NCBI RefSeq assembly: GCF_000189635.1
Contig: NW_002476535.1
Span: forward strand, 310,001 to 374,000
Source of the DNA: Tetrahymena thermophila SB210
Lineage: Eukaryota; Ciliophora; Oligohymenophorea; Hymenostomatida; Tetrahymenidae
Reading direction: 5' to 3'
Length of the DNA: 64,000 bases
The position numbers and the translations under genes were made by a program. Below are positions 40,002-52,221 of this stretch, piece by piece (the first letter of the stretch is position 1; each line of letters opens with the position of its first letter). Under the pieces are notes generated by a model, which was not told the origin of the DNA, ran no database searches, and saw nothing but the letters and a program-made list of their open reading frames with translations.

Positions 40002-40040
40002 ATTTTTATCAGGAAAGATATCAATCTTTCTGATAAAAAT
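40002..40040. repeat. Near-perfect hairpin, 17-18 bp arms
   Basis: Arms 40002-40019 and 40024-40040 are reverse complements apart from one bulged base, with a 4-base loop ATCA. Flanks are noncoding. In RNA this would be a very stable stem for such AT-rich DNA. Confidence 0.7.
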
Positions 40041-40722
40041 CAAATCAAGCCACTGATGAACTAAAAATGTATAAATTTATAATTTCAAATTAAAAAATGT
40101 TGAAAGGCTGAGGTCAATTCAACTATTTACTTTTAAAGTTTATTCACTTTTTTATTCCGCAAAATTATATTTATATAAATAAATTTAAATATGGAATTTT
40201 ATTTTTAAATTGCATGAATTTTACACAAAAATCCTTCTTTCGCTTTCTATTTTCTTATTGGTTTTTATTCAATTTAATTTAAAATGTGAGTAATAATTAT
40301 CTTTTTTCAATAAAAATAAAACAATTAGGGATTAATTTCTTTTTCAATTTAAAAAAAAATCAAATTAGCAAAGCACATCTATATATCTTAATTACCTTTC
40401 ATATTATAAATTTTTATTAGGAATTTGTATTCAAAAAGGGGTTGTTTATTATTAAAAAAATGAGTCTAATTATTAGAGTATCATGCAAATCAAAATAAAC
40501 GAATAAACAAATAAATAGTTAGTCTTTGATAGAATAATTAGATGAGCATGTTGAGTGAATGCAAAATTTGTAAATTCTAAAAAAAAGCAAGCAAAAGTAA
40601 TTCACTTTGAAAAATTGAATGCAAAAGTTGAATAAAAAAATTGTTTATTAATAAATAAATGAATAATTTGATAGATAAAAAAGAAGAAACTATCAAAAAA
40701 TCAAATAAGAAAAGAAACAATA

Positions 40723-40754
40723 AATCAATCAATCAATCAATCAAACAAACAAAC
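40723..40754. repeat. (AATC)5(AAAC)3 microsatellite
   Basis: Five AATC units run directly into three AAAC units. Confidence 0.8.
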
Positions 40755-41278
40755 AAAAAGAAACAAAGAAAACAAAAATAAACAATAGTTTAAAAACAAA
40801 GATAAAGAAAGTAAAAAAAAATCACTCAATAAATCACACCGATCTCATCAGAAGTTCACGCAATCAAGGTAAAAATGGGTTGGGAAAAAAGCTGATATGA
40901 TGGAAAGCATAAAAATGATTGGACCTTAAAAAATTTAATTTGGTCCAGCGATTTCAAAATGGTAGATATAAACAATTATCCATGTCCATTAGATGATTTA
41001 TTTGATTTATTAATGCTTAATTAAATTAATTACTTCTAATATTCTTTCTTATTTTTGATTTCCTAAAGAACATTAAATTGCATTTATAAAAAAATCTAAG
41101 CCAATGAAATTATTAGGCCTATTCCATCCACATTTGACTTTAACCATCTCCGCATGACCTATTTTTTAAATCTGCGCAAATAATCCTACATTTACCCTCT
41201 TTTCCCTTATAACATTTTTAAAAGACAATCAAGATATACCCTTCTTTCTATCATTTTATTTAACTCTTTATTTAAATA

Positions 41279-44200
41279 ATGGTTGATTTATATACATTGT
41301 TAAGTAGAGAATCTTTTTTTGCATAAAAACAATACAAAACTCTATTTAATTCAAGGCTAAATATTCATTAAACCCTATTAATTCTACTCAAATTTTACCT
41401 CCTATGCCACACTTAAAATTCCTACAAGCATTCTTTTACTAAATATAGGTATCTAACAAATACTGCTTATCTATCTTCTATGTAGTAGTTCGTTCATTTC
41501 CCCGTTTAGATGATGATACCCATGCCAATACCGTATGGAATCATTCAAACATGTCCAAACGCTTCTGGCTCGCCTTAACCTCAAGTAAGCGCTTCCCAAA
41601 GCTCTTCGCCCTAATAAAAATACTATCCTAACCCTTCTATTTAAATTCCCCAAATTCATTCACAAAGTCCCCCTCCTAAATGTTAAAACAAGAAAATCTC
41701 CTCTGCAAGCAAAAAGAAGGACTCAAGCATTGAGATTATTGAGTGCCCAACATCACCTTTTTCTGCTTCAGAAGAATAGCAAGCAACAAACAAAATGGCT
41801 AAGAATGGAGGTCGATCAAGAACATCTAAAAAAGCAGACAAGAAGCGTAATGAAAAGATAGATAATTCAAACAAATAAACTCCTGACTTTTACTCTTCAA
41901 CTTCATTAGGAGTAAAGGTAAAGTCGAATCAAGAGTCAGCATTAAAATTATAAGCAGATAAATCTACTTAGAATCAAGCTGCTTCTACTCCTTGCAAAAG
42001 AGTGACTCGTAACTCCTCAGCTGCTGCAAGCAGAAGTCCTGATTAAGAAAAAATAAAGAATCAAATGAACTCTGCTTACTAAAGCCATCATCATTCTTCC
42101 TCTACTCAAAATGGTCAGCACAAAAAAGAGAGATAACATAACTCACCCATGCAGAATTTCCATGATGATCATCAACATCCATCAGAAGTAATTATTGAAT
42201 CAGACAATACAAGCAGTATTGAATTCAAAGATTGCATTTTAGTTGATGATTCCGTGTAAGAAATAGATATGAATAGATAAACAAAGCAAAAATAAATTAA
42301 TTACAAGTATACTTGTGATTAAAATAAGAGGTAGAATGATTAAACAGAAGACATATATCAGCAGCGAAACTAACACAGTGACTAGTGTTAAAACTAACAA
42401 ATATAAAAAGAAAAGTAGAATTTTAAACCATAAACCTAAATAAACAATTAAATTCCTTAAAATAGCATGGATTGTACAAACACGCAATCAAATAATTTAA
42501 ATATCAGTTAAGCAACAAATTTTCTTCCTTCAAATTCAACCCAATATTACCCTTGTTTTTTTTATCTTAACAATTATAATAACGGATTTAACTAGAATGC
42601 ATATCAATAGTAATTCAGTATTTCACAGTCGCCCCTTCTAAATTAATAGTATACTCAACTTTAAGATAAATAAACTCATGAATATTAGAATTTATCTCCT
42701 CAAAATAAGTCTTCTTTACAAGATAAGGCACAATAAAGACATTCAAATGCAGATTAAGATTCCTTACCAACAAGAGGCAAAAATCATTCCTATACCAGTC
42801 ATGCACATTCTCAGAACATTTCTTCAGTCCACAATCACAATAGTTAATAGGAATCTTCCCTTGTAATTATTGATTAGCCAGAATCTGAAACTAAATAGGA
42901 ATCTGTTAAAAAAGATTCAAAAATCTCATCAGCAAGAAGGACCAGAGGTAATATAAACTCTTAAGTTTAAGAAATTAATTTAGATGATAAATCTAAGAGA
43001 ACAAGAAAGTACAATACTTTTTACAATAATGGAGATTTCATTTCAGGTGATTATATGTTTATGGGTAAAAAACTCACAAACAAAAGACAAAATCCTGTTT
43101 AATATAATCCTATTTTGAAGAAGAAAAACTAAAGATCTCAAGTCGATATTATATCATCCTCTAAATCCCTATAATCTTCAATGCTTGAAATTGTTTAAAA
43201 TAATGAAAAATTAGCTAATCAAAAAACAAAAAATCTCTTTTTATAAAGCGTTAAACCATCTGAAATTGCAAGAGCATCAGAAAAGGCTTCTAAAAATGTC
43301 TTCACTCTACCACTTTCTAAAAGAAAACCATAAAGAAAGACTTCTGACGAAGTTCATTATGGTTCTGCATTTTTCTTTTAAGACTACAAATAAAAATTTA
43401 TTGAAGAAAAGTTTGATGAAGATACTATTTTTTTAGTTAACAACAATAACCAAAATGTAGAAGTTAAGGTAAATTTTTACTTTTTTATTGATTAAATTTA
43501 AAATATTTTTAATAAAAATAAAATATATTTATTCGAAAAATCTTTTTTTAATCATTTAAATCAGGTGTAAAGAACTCCTTTAGATAAAAGTGTTAGCCTT
43601 GCTAACAAAAAGACAAACGGGCAAGTTATAGATCCGTTAGCTAAAGTATCTAATAAATTTGACGATTGCAGTAGAAATAAATACTTCTCATAAATTAACT
43701 TCATTAAGGATTACAAAGTAAATTTAAATTTTTTATTTTTATTTTTATAAAATTTTTATTTAAAATATTTTTGAATTAAATAGTCTGGTTATGCACCAAT
43801 TGAAATATAGAACCAGTAAGAAAAAGAATTAAACGAGATGGAAAAGAATGAACAGCAAAATGAAGAAACTCATAAATAACACTTTATAAGAAGAAAGCAA
43901 ACTAATAACATTAATTTAAAGAGATCTTGTGGTGTTTCCTATGTGAAAATGCCAGAGTCAAAGTAAGAAAATGTGTCTGATATTTATGAAAGATTGCCTT
44001 AACTTGTATTTTAATGTTCGAATGGATAGCCAAAACTCATGGAACATGAATATTTCTACGAAAAGTTATATTAAAAGATATTTACTTCTTCAACTTAGTG
44101 GCTGCTTTGCACATAATTTGAATCTGAAGATGAGTGCTTAATGAGAGATTATCTACTCTACCCTGAGAAAAGGTTAATAAACACTTTAAATAAAAATAAA

Positions 44201-47200
44201 TTCTTTAACTTATTTTTTAAATAGATGGGAGCTTTGCAAAGGAAAATACTTTGTTGTTAAAACTGTGAGTGATATTTGGCCATTGTTTATTGAAAAATAC
44301 TTTTTGTGCATTCACTTTTTCTTTGATTCCAAAGAGTTGATTAAATGCCCTTAGTTAAAAGACTTTTCTTTGGAAGAAGTTTAGAATATTATTAAGTATT
44401 CCAATATACAACTCGGTTTACTGTTTAAGAAGAGTATAAATGGCAAAAAGGCTTTCAAAAAGAGCTTAGGAGAAGCATTTTTAGGAGAAATAGAAAACCA
44501 TCCTAGTTCTAGAGAACCTTAGTAAGCTAAGAAGAAAGGAAGAAAATCCAAACCTGTAGAAAATTAAATTGAAGAAAAAAATGAAGATAAAAAAACTCAA
44601 ATCGTTGCTGCTGGAGAAAACTAGCTAAATATGAATAAAAATTAAATAAATAAATTCTTCAAAGAAGTTAAAAATAAATTAAAATAGGACAAATTCCTTA
44701 ATGAACTTCCAATTTTCAAGAAAAAAATCGAAGATATTTAAAAATATTTATTACCATATATGAAGAAATTAACTACTTAAGAAACTGTAATGCCTTCTTA
44801 AGAAGTTATCAAAAGTATCAGTGAGTTAGAAACTAATGAGGAAAAAGTTGAGGCAATATTAGAAATGATGGAGTTCATATAAGAGTAAATAAACGATGAA
44901 GATTACCAAATAGGATTACCTTAAAAGGAAACTAAGTAAAAAACTTCAGCAAAAAAGGAGAGCTTAAAAAAATCTAACACAAACACTCCTTCCTTAAAAG
45001 CATAAAACTCTTAAAACGGAAACGAGATTTTTGCATAGCTTCTATTAAATTAAAACATAAATACAAAAAAGGATCAAAACTCTAAGAATAGTAGTGAAGT
45101 TTTAATTGAAGTAGTTAATAGTGATTCTCAGATTTTAAACAACGGAAAAGTAAATTTAAAGTAAAATCCAGAGCAAGAAAATAAAGTAGAAAAAATTTAG
45201 TTAGAAGAAGAAGGTGAAAAATGTTCAAATGATGTAGATTAAAGCAAATGTGAGTAAAAAACTGAGGATAACGACATTAAAGAGGAAAAGGAAGAGTTTA
45301 ATGAAATAGAAGTGAAAGAAGAAAAAATTGAAATTGAAGAAAGTGATTTAAAAGTAAACAACAATGAAACTTTGGGCAGCATAAATACAGATAATTAAGG
45401 TTAAGGATAAAATGAAATTTAAATTGAGGAAGAAGTAGCTAATCATGAAAAAATTGAAATAGAAAAAAATATGGACTCAGAGCTCTCTAGCTAATTAGGA
45501 TCACCTAAAATATAAAATGCTTTAAAAGAAATCGAAAACTTACAGTAAATTTACTAGGAAACTAATTAAAATGCTCAAAACTTTGATAAATTAGACAAAT
45601 TAAATTAAGAAAGCCAAAAGATATCCTGCAACAGTCCTATTCGTGATTCAACTTCTCAGTCTCTATCAAATAAACTCTTAAATTCACCTAGTTAAACAAT
45701 TTCAACAATTTCGAAGGATTTAACAATTTCAGACAAGCCATAAAATCTTACTGAATATTCTGCAATTGTGACTGAAGAGAATACTATTCCTATTCACACT
45801 TAGTCTAATAATGCAAATGCAAGTGAAACAACAAAGGAAGATTAAAAACTAACAAATGGCCAAACTTTAGAAATGAAAAAAGAATCTCTTATATGCTAAG
45901 AAATCCTTAACTATATAGACAAGGATATCTCAAGTAAAAATATCAACACATTATCAGCCAAGTAAATTTTTTCATTTATTATTAATTTTGCTATAATTTT
46001 TTATTCTAAACTAGACTTGAACTATATGTTGAAGAAAAAGGATGGAAGGGATCAAGTCAACTTGTAAAAAGTCTTCTAAGCACATTCATTTTATATGCGA
46101 AGGATTAATTTGAAAAACTTGCTCTAGAAATGATGAATACCAGATTCGGAATAGTTAGAGATGAAGATGAATAAAAACTCAACGAGACTCTATCAAGGAT
46201 ACGCTTTATCAACAAGAATAGCACAAAAAGAAGATAAACTTATGAAAACTATTAATATTCTACTCGTGCCAAATGGGATTTCCATGAAAACTAGCTTTAG
46301 TCACAAAATATTGAAAATAATCTTTTCTCGTAAATATAAATTAATTAATTAATTTTGTTTTAGTTTTTAAAAGTAACTAAAATTAAAAATAATTTTAATA
46401 TTCAAAACAGCAAAAAGGAAATTAAAATTAATGAAGATAAATTGTTGGCAGATACAGAGCCAGTTACAATAGCTAAACTTATTGATAAGGAAGAGGGTTA
46501 CTCAGTACTTAAAAGAGGTGACCTATCTATGCCACTTTACTATATATCTACCAGAGACTCCTTTGCATTTGATTTACTTGAAAAAATAACTACTTGTCAA
46601 TTAAATGGTAAAGTATTCAATAAAATTGAATATTTCTTTGATCCTAACAATTATCCTACAAACTTTAAATCCTTCATCGATTCCTTCCCTGACTATCGTG
46701 TAGGAGCCACTTTATATACAGGTTTCTTCACTCATTAAGAATTAATGAGCATTGAAAACTCTTGTTATGAAACAGAAATAAAGAGCTTCTAAAGTAAAAT
46801 GATTTATTTTTAAATATGAAATATTTTTGATTAAATTATTTTATTTATTTGAAAAATAGGACATTATTTCCCTATGACTGCATAGATGACTTGTACAGCT
46901 CAAAAAATAAGAAGAACAAAATTCTTCTTCGGTTCCAGATATATTTGGACAAGATAGTAATTAGCAGAGCCTCACTCATTTGTTGGAGCTGGTGTGCGCT
47001 AAGATGTATCATAACCACCTTCATGGATGAGAAGAAAAGTTGTAGGACCTTTAGAATAAGCAGGAATTTTACCTCCAGTAAATATATTTATTTTAAATAT
47101 TCATAAAAATCAAAAAAAATTACATATAGGGTTTTATAAATTCTCTTGCTCTAAACGTGTATCATGACGGAAAAGAAGGTTTAGCATAGCACTTTGATGA

Positions 47201-47713
47201 TGCTACTAGATTTAGATAAGTAAATTTCACCAAAAATTTTTATTTTTTTGTATTAATATTTTTAAATTTTAATATAAACTAAGCCTATTTTTACTTTTAA
47301 ACTCTTCTCTGATGCTCGTTTATCTTTTGGTAGTCAGCTTTATGGCTTTTGCAACTCAGCATTTGTAATTCCCATGCCTAGAGGTTCTGTATTAAAATTA
47401 GAAGAAAATTCATATGCTGCAAACGGTATTAAGCATTGTGTAAGACCCTGTGACATGGCAGGAAAGAATGCAACTATAATTATGCGTTAAATGCATCATA
47501 AAGTTGTGGTAAGATATTATTTTATGATAAGTATAAAAATATAAAAAATTAAATTGTAAATAAAAGAACGAAGCAATTATTTATGATGAAAATGTAGACC
47601 TCCCTACATGGATCTCAACTTTGAGTTCAAGAGAAGATGCTGTGCCTTATGGAGATTAAAAAGAAATAGAGGCTGAATACTTAATGAGAAACAGTGGATA
47701 AAATTGCTCTTGA
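41279..47713 (+). CDS. Giant protein with C-terminal ALKBH5-like 2-oxoglutarate dioxygenase domain, 1948 aa
   Basis: Ten exons: 41279-43468, 43565-43717, 43784-44172, 44225-45961, 46015-46329, 46411-46793, 46860-47077, 47130-47219, 47284-47508, 47567-47713 (5847 nt, all phases agree). Residues about 1690-1900 match the AlkB family and specifically ALKBH5, an RNA N6-methyladenosine demethylase: TKFFFG, PPGFINSLALNVYHDG, a QHFDD metal motif (His1816, Asp1818), LFSDARLSFGSQL, RGSV and KHCVRP (His1876), then IIMR (Arg1893). The Arg expected six residues before Arg1893 is Asn1887, preceded by Lys. The preceding 1690 residues have no recognised fold: a Pro/Ser/Gln-rich start, basic patches, a globular-looking stretch with WLLCTQF and RWELCKGKY, and a long acidic Lys/Glu/Asn region. 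The start is uncertain; in-frame Mets at 41480 and 41795 are alternatives. Introns 1 and 5 lack an in-frame TGA. Substrate (RNA or DNA m6A) is inferred only. Confidence 0.85.
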
Positions 47714-48406
47714 AAAAAATTTTTTAATTTTCTTTATATTGACTGATTTATAAATATAAGGTCAATTGCTGGATATCTTTTATTATTTATATAAAAATAT
47801 ATTAAAATATAAATAAACTGATACAGTATGTCAATTAATTTTATCAATTTCATCCTATCTTTATATAACAATAAGTTTCAAATTATATTAATTGTTTTCA
47901 ATTTAAGTTTATTAAATACTTCCTTTATGCTAAAAATGTATCATTTATTATCAAATTTCTTAAATGATTTTTTTATTTACAAACCAATCAAAAATAAATA
48001 CACTACACAAACATTCATTTTTAGTTTGACTGATATAAATTAACTCTTAAAGAATTTTAATTTTTCGAACATTTAATTTATTATATTTTTGATGAAATAT
48101 ATTTATATTTGGTTTGGTATAGGTAGAGGTATTTGAATATGTAAAAAAAGTTGTATATTTTTTATTAATTTTCTATATTGCATGCTGATTTAAAAATAAA
48201 GTGTTTTCTTGTTCAAAAACACTCAAATCTTGTCTATTCATTTTCCATTTATATTAAGCATTTTGTAATAATTATCAACATTCTATAAATATGAGCATTT
48301 TTATATATTATCAAGAGAAAGCACATTAAATATGTAAAAATAAATAAACAATAAAGGCTTTAAGGAAAATAAAGCTTTTTTTGGTATTTTTATAACATAA
48401 AAAAAT
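47714..48406. other. Convergent intergenic spacer, 0.7 kb
   Basis: Between two converging genes. A 71-codon ORF at 47828-48043 has noncoding-like composition. Confidence 0.5.
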
Positions 48407-49099
48407 TCAATTATTTACAATTTTTTAGCTTGTATTTATTTAATAGTTTTTTATAAATTAGTTAAATTCAATTTCATTCATAAAATTATTTCCATAGCTG
48501 AGATTTTATTGTGAAATCTCTAAGTAAAATGGAAATAGATTATTTGTTTCATTACTTTTGTTTACTATGCAATCATACTTTGGTGGCTAAGATTAATACA
48601 TTTTAACACCTTTAACTACTTTAGTAACCATATGACTTCTATCACTAGCAAATTTTTCTATTAATGTTGCAGATTCTACAACTCTATACATAGTTTGAAG
48701 AGCAGAAGTAGGGTATTTCTTCAAAAGAGATTTAATAAAATACTCTTCAAATTTACAACCCCAACTAAGCTTTGAATCAAAGTCATAAACGTATGATTTA
48801 TTAGCTTTTAGATCCTTATGGACTAGAATAACATGATAATCCCACATAACCAAATAATCATTTTTAGAATCACCTGTTAGCTATTATTTGATATAAGTTT
48901 ATCTGAATTAATTTGTTATGAATACAGCAAATACAGCATGATCATTTTTATTTAGTTCCCCTGCTTTTACTCTTTCTTCGAATTTTTCACACAATTTATA
49001 AACATTTTCCTCACAATAGCATCTGGTATAAATTTCCTCTTATTTTTAAAAAATAGGAATCTATTAATCTGAATTCTATTATTATTAAACTGTATCCAT
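48407..49099 (-). CDS. NTAQ1: Protein N-terminal glutamine amidohydrolase, 230 aa
   Basis: One minus-strand frame from ATG 49099-49097 to TGA 48409-48407, longer at both ends than the standard-code ORF at 48593-48853 because of TAA/TAG Gln codons. The enzyme deamidates N-terminal Gln to Glu, feeding proteins into the arginine N-degron pathway. Signature features are all visible: CYCEENVYKLC with the catalytic Cys29, VMWDYHVILVH with His89 (the motif that names the WDYHV family), VYDFDS with Asp106, the family-specific FASDRSHM, and PPKYDCI near the end. Length is near the usual 200-or-so residues, with a short Gln-rich N-terminal extension (MDTVQQQQ) and a C-terminal tail. No intron. Cytosolic or nuclear location is expected. 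Assignment is very strong. Confidence 0.95.
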
Positions 49100-50493
49100 C
49101 TCTTATTTTTATCACTAATCTATATATTTTGAATGAATATTAATTATGTATTTTTTTTTCTTTTTAAGTTTAGTTGATCTAAATTAAATTTTTTTTTCAA
49201 TTTTATATCTATCTGAATGCTTTTTATTTATTTAAATTTAATGTTTTTTAAAATATTTTAGCTCAAATAAAATATAATTTAATCTATTCTTTATCAAAAA
49301 AGTACTACATAAATTTATTTATTTAAATATATTCTAAACTAATTTATTGAATTAAAACTTATGGATATATATAATATATTAGTTTTCTAACACAGATTAC
49401 TTATTTAAATATTAATATTATTTTATTTATTTATGTAGTTTTCAGCCTTGTTCATTTAAATATAAATGTTTAATTAAAATCAAATTATATTATAGAAATT
49501 TAAATTAAATGATAGATATTTTTCATAATTTATTATTTAATTTACTTTAAGTATTTATTTAATAAAAAAATTTAATTTGGGTTATTTTAAATTTAAATTT
49601 TTTTGTACATTTAATTTTTTAATTAAAATTTATTTCATTTTTTTATATTTATTTTAATTTATTTTACTTATAAATTAATTAATACTGAAATTTAGTTTAT
49701 GGAGATGTTGATGAATGTTTAAGAATTAATTTGAATATATGATTTGACATATTACTTACTTTCTGTCAATATTGATTTTTTGATATTATTGGCACAGTTA
49801 ATTTTATGTCTATATTAGATATTATGAATTAGGATTAAGAATTAATTGAATGATTTCAAAATTATTTGACGGTTCAATACTATAATCGGTTTATTAAGTG
49901 CAATTTAATTTTGTATTTGATTTAAAAATGAAAATATATTTAATTGATTATAAAAATAATAGAAATATAGATTATATCAAATTGAGTCATAAAGTAATTA
50001 CTAGGTCATTTTATTCAGCGATATTAAACATATTAAATGAATGAAAGTAAAAGTGAAGTTTTTCGATCAACTTGACGAATTAATGAAATTTCACAATATT
50101 TACTTATAAATTTTCATAATATTTTATGATGCCATTTACAAATTACTTATAGTTTAATGTGTAGATGAGTCCTAAAAATAAATATTAGGTTTAGCTCGAA
50201 ATGATTTATTGCGTCATATTAGTAATTCTACTATTTAAAGTACAAAAAATTTTTTAGTTGATAAATGTGTTAAGATTTCGCTATTAAAAATGAAAATTTC
50301 TTTTTTTCTATGATTCATTTAATAATTAGGCTTTTAACAATCTAAAAATTAGTGGATATACTTTCTAGGAATAGTTTCATCAAATCTACATTTAAATATC
50401 TAAATAAAAGTAAGCAAAACATCATTTTTGATAATAATTTACTTTCTAAAAATTAAATAAGAGCTCACATTTTAGTAGAAATAACAACAAAAA
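49100..50493. other. AT-rich divergent intergenic stretch, 1.4 kb
   Basis: Should contain the promoters of NTAQ1 and the thioesterase gene; no motif is identifiable. Confidence 0.5.
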
Positions 50494-52221
50494 ATGGAAA
50501 GAATTTAAGAGATAAGCAGATAAATCATTTAAAATAAACTCAATGAAGATGACCATATAAATGACAACTCTAAGCTCTTGTTGTACTTCAAGAAGCAAAT
50601 GAGCTTGATCAAGCATACTAAATCGATGATGATAGTTAACTTAGAAAACACTGAAAGGTTCGTAGAAACTGAACAAATCAGATTAAGCGATTATGCAGCT
50701 TAAACACTCAATACATCTGAAATATATTTGTATAAGTAAAGTTTGCTTGAGCAAAAGAAAGATAATGCTAGATCACCAAAATAAGGTTGGTTTTATTTGA
50801 AAATGCCTTTCTCCACCGATGAGTCACTTCAGTTCAGATTTTCCAATATTGATGGCACAACGATGAGAACTGGAAAGATTCTTGAGCTTATGGATTATTG
50901 TGCAGGAATTGTGTCATTTAGGTAATTGAAATAATATTTCAAATACAGCTTATTAACTCCATTAAATAAATTATTAATGATAGAATATTTTAAAATCAAA
51001 AGATCAATTGATTAAAAAATTAATGAATTATTAAATGAGATATCATATCTCAAATTAGCATTAATTCTGATGCAATATTTACAATTATTATAAAAATAAA
51101 TCTTTCTTAGAAGGATTTCTTATTATTTATTAATTATCAAAAAGACATACATATAGTCCTGAAACAGGCCTTACTCCTACTAATATAGTCACAGGCTGCT
51201 TAGATAACGTCAGATTTTTTTAAAATAATATTCCAATAAATGAAGATTTGTACGCTCAAGGTTATCCCACTTGGGTTGGAAGCACTTCACTAGAAGTGAG
51301 AGTTGATTTATTTGGTAAGAAATAAAATCCAAAAAATTAAAAAGACCAATGGGATCTTTATGTATCTGCCTTCTTTTTAATGGTAGCGAAAGGGAAAGTT
51401 AGCCAATCAAACTATCAACTGCCATAGTTAGATTTCGATGTAAATACTTATTAAATCTATGAACTTGAATTTAATTTTCTTTTTAATGTAGAAAGATGAA
51501 GATTTCGAAAAGTTTTAACTTAGATGGGAAATGGGTAAAGCTCATCAAGCAGAAAGACTTAAGTAAAAAAACAATAATTTAATAAAAAATCCTCCTACAG
51601 CTGAAGAGTCTCTTTTATTACATAAAATTTGGCAATTGACCAAGTAGTCTCCAAAAAGTTTTACAAGAATAAAACATACTTAAACCTCTAAATAAATTGT
51701 CATGCATCATTAAGATAAAAATATTTACATGAAAGTATTTGGTGGGGTTGTCTTGAGAGAAGCATATGATTCAGCATTCTCTGCCATATACTTATTTTCT
51801 GGAGAAGTAAATTGAATTAAAAATTACAAACATTTTAAAAAATATATTATGATTTATTAAATCAAGGAACCTGAACTTTTCCATATAGATGACGTTTCGT
51901 TTTTAACCGGAGTTGATATTGGTAGCTTAGTAAACTACCATGCATATATCACTTACACTGAAAAGCACCTAGCACATGTTAAAGTAAAATTAAATTATAT
52001 TTTTATATAATTTTTAAAATTATTTAAATGACTATTCAAAGGTTGTAATAACTAAAATCGAACCATGCGACGAATAGAATAAAATATACAAAACATCTGA
52101 AGTGCATATCACGATGTTTTCTAAAAAAGAGTTAAAATAAGTTTATCCAAAATCATATGAAGAATAAATAGATTATCTGGAAGGTAAAAGAAGAATAACT
52201 CATATTTCAAACACAATTTGA
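50494..52221 (+). CDS. ACOT9-like acyl-CoA thioesterase, double hotdog, 444 aa
   Basis: Five exons: 50494-50921, 51145-51439, 51492-51806, 51867-51983, 52042-52221, total 1335 nt in one frame. Two hotdog-type halves are visible: residues about 95-250 (GKILELMDYCAGIVSF, then VTGCLDNVRF and WVGSTSLEVRVDLF) and about 300-420 (DKNIYMKVFGGVVLREAYDSAF, DDVSFLTGVDIGSLV). The C-terminal VYPKSYEEQIDYLEGKRR matches the characteristic end of ACOT9, the mitochondrial thioesterase that hydrolyses acyl-CoA to free acid and CoA. I did not see a strong mitochondrial presequence; the start MERIQEISRQIIQNK is mildly amphipathic. Neighbours are unrelated. Family assignment is strong; substrate length preference is unknown. 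Confidence 0.9.

Larger units (their letters stand above)
37923..41278. other. AT-rich intergenic stretch, 3.4 kb
   Basis: Contains a weak 88-codon ORF (38012-38278), a strong hairpin (40002-40040), an AATC/AAAC microsatellite (40723-40754) and a GC-elevated island without an ORF (about 40845-40975). The rest is featureless AT-rich DNA. Confidence 0.55.

Noticed and set aside
41471-42866. Several short ORFs on both strands
   Set aside because: All overlap exon 1 of the ALKBH5-like gene, whose frame is open throughout under the ciliate code.
46442-47106. Two separate short plus-strand ORFs
   Set aside because: They are single exons, or wrong-frame readings of exons, of the ALKBH5-like gene and join with matching phases to its neighbours.
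47828-48043. 71-codon plus-strand ORF
   Set aside because: Composition is that of AT-rich noncoding DNA and no family is recognised.
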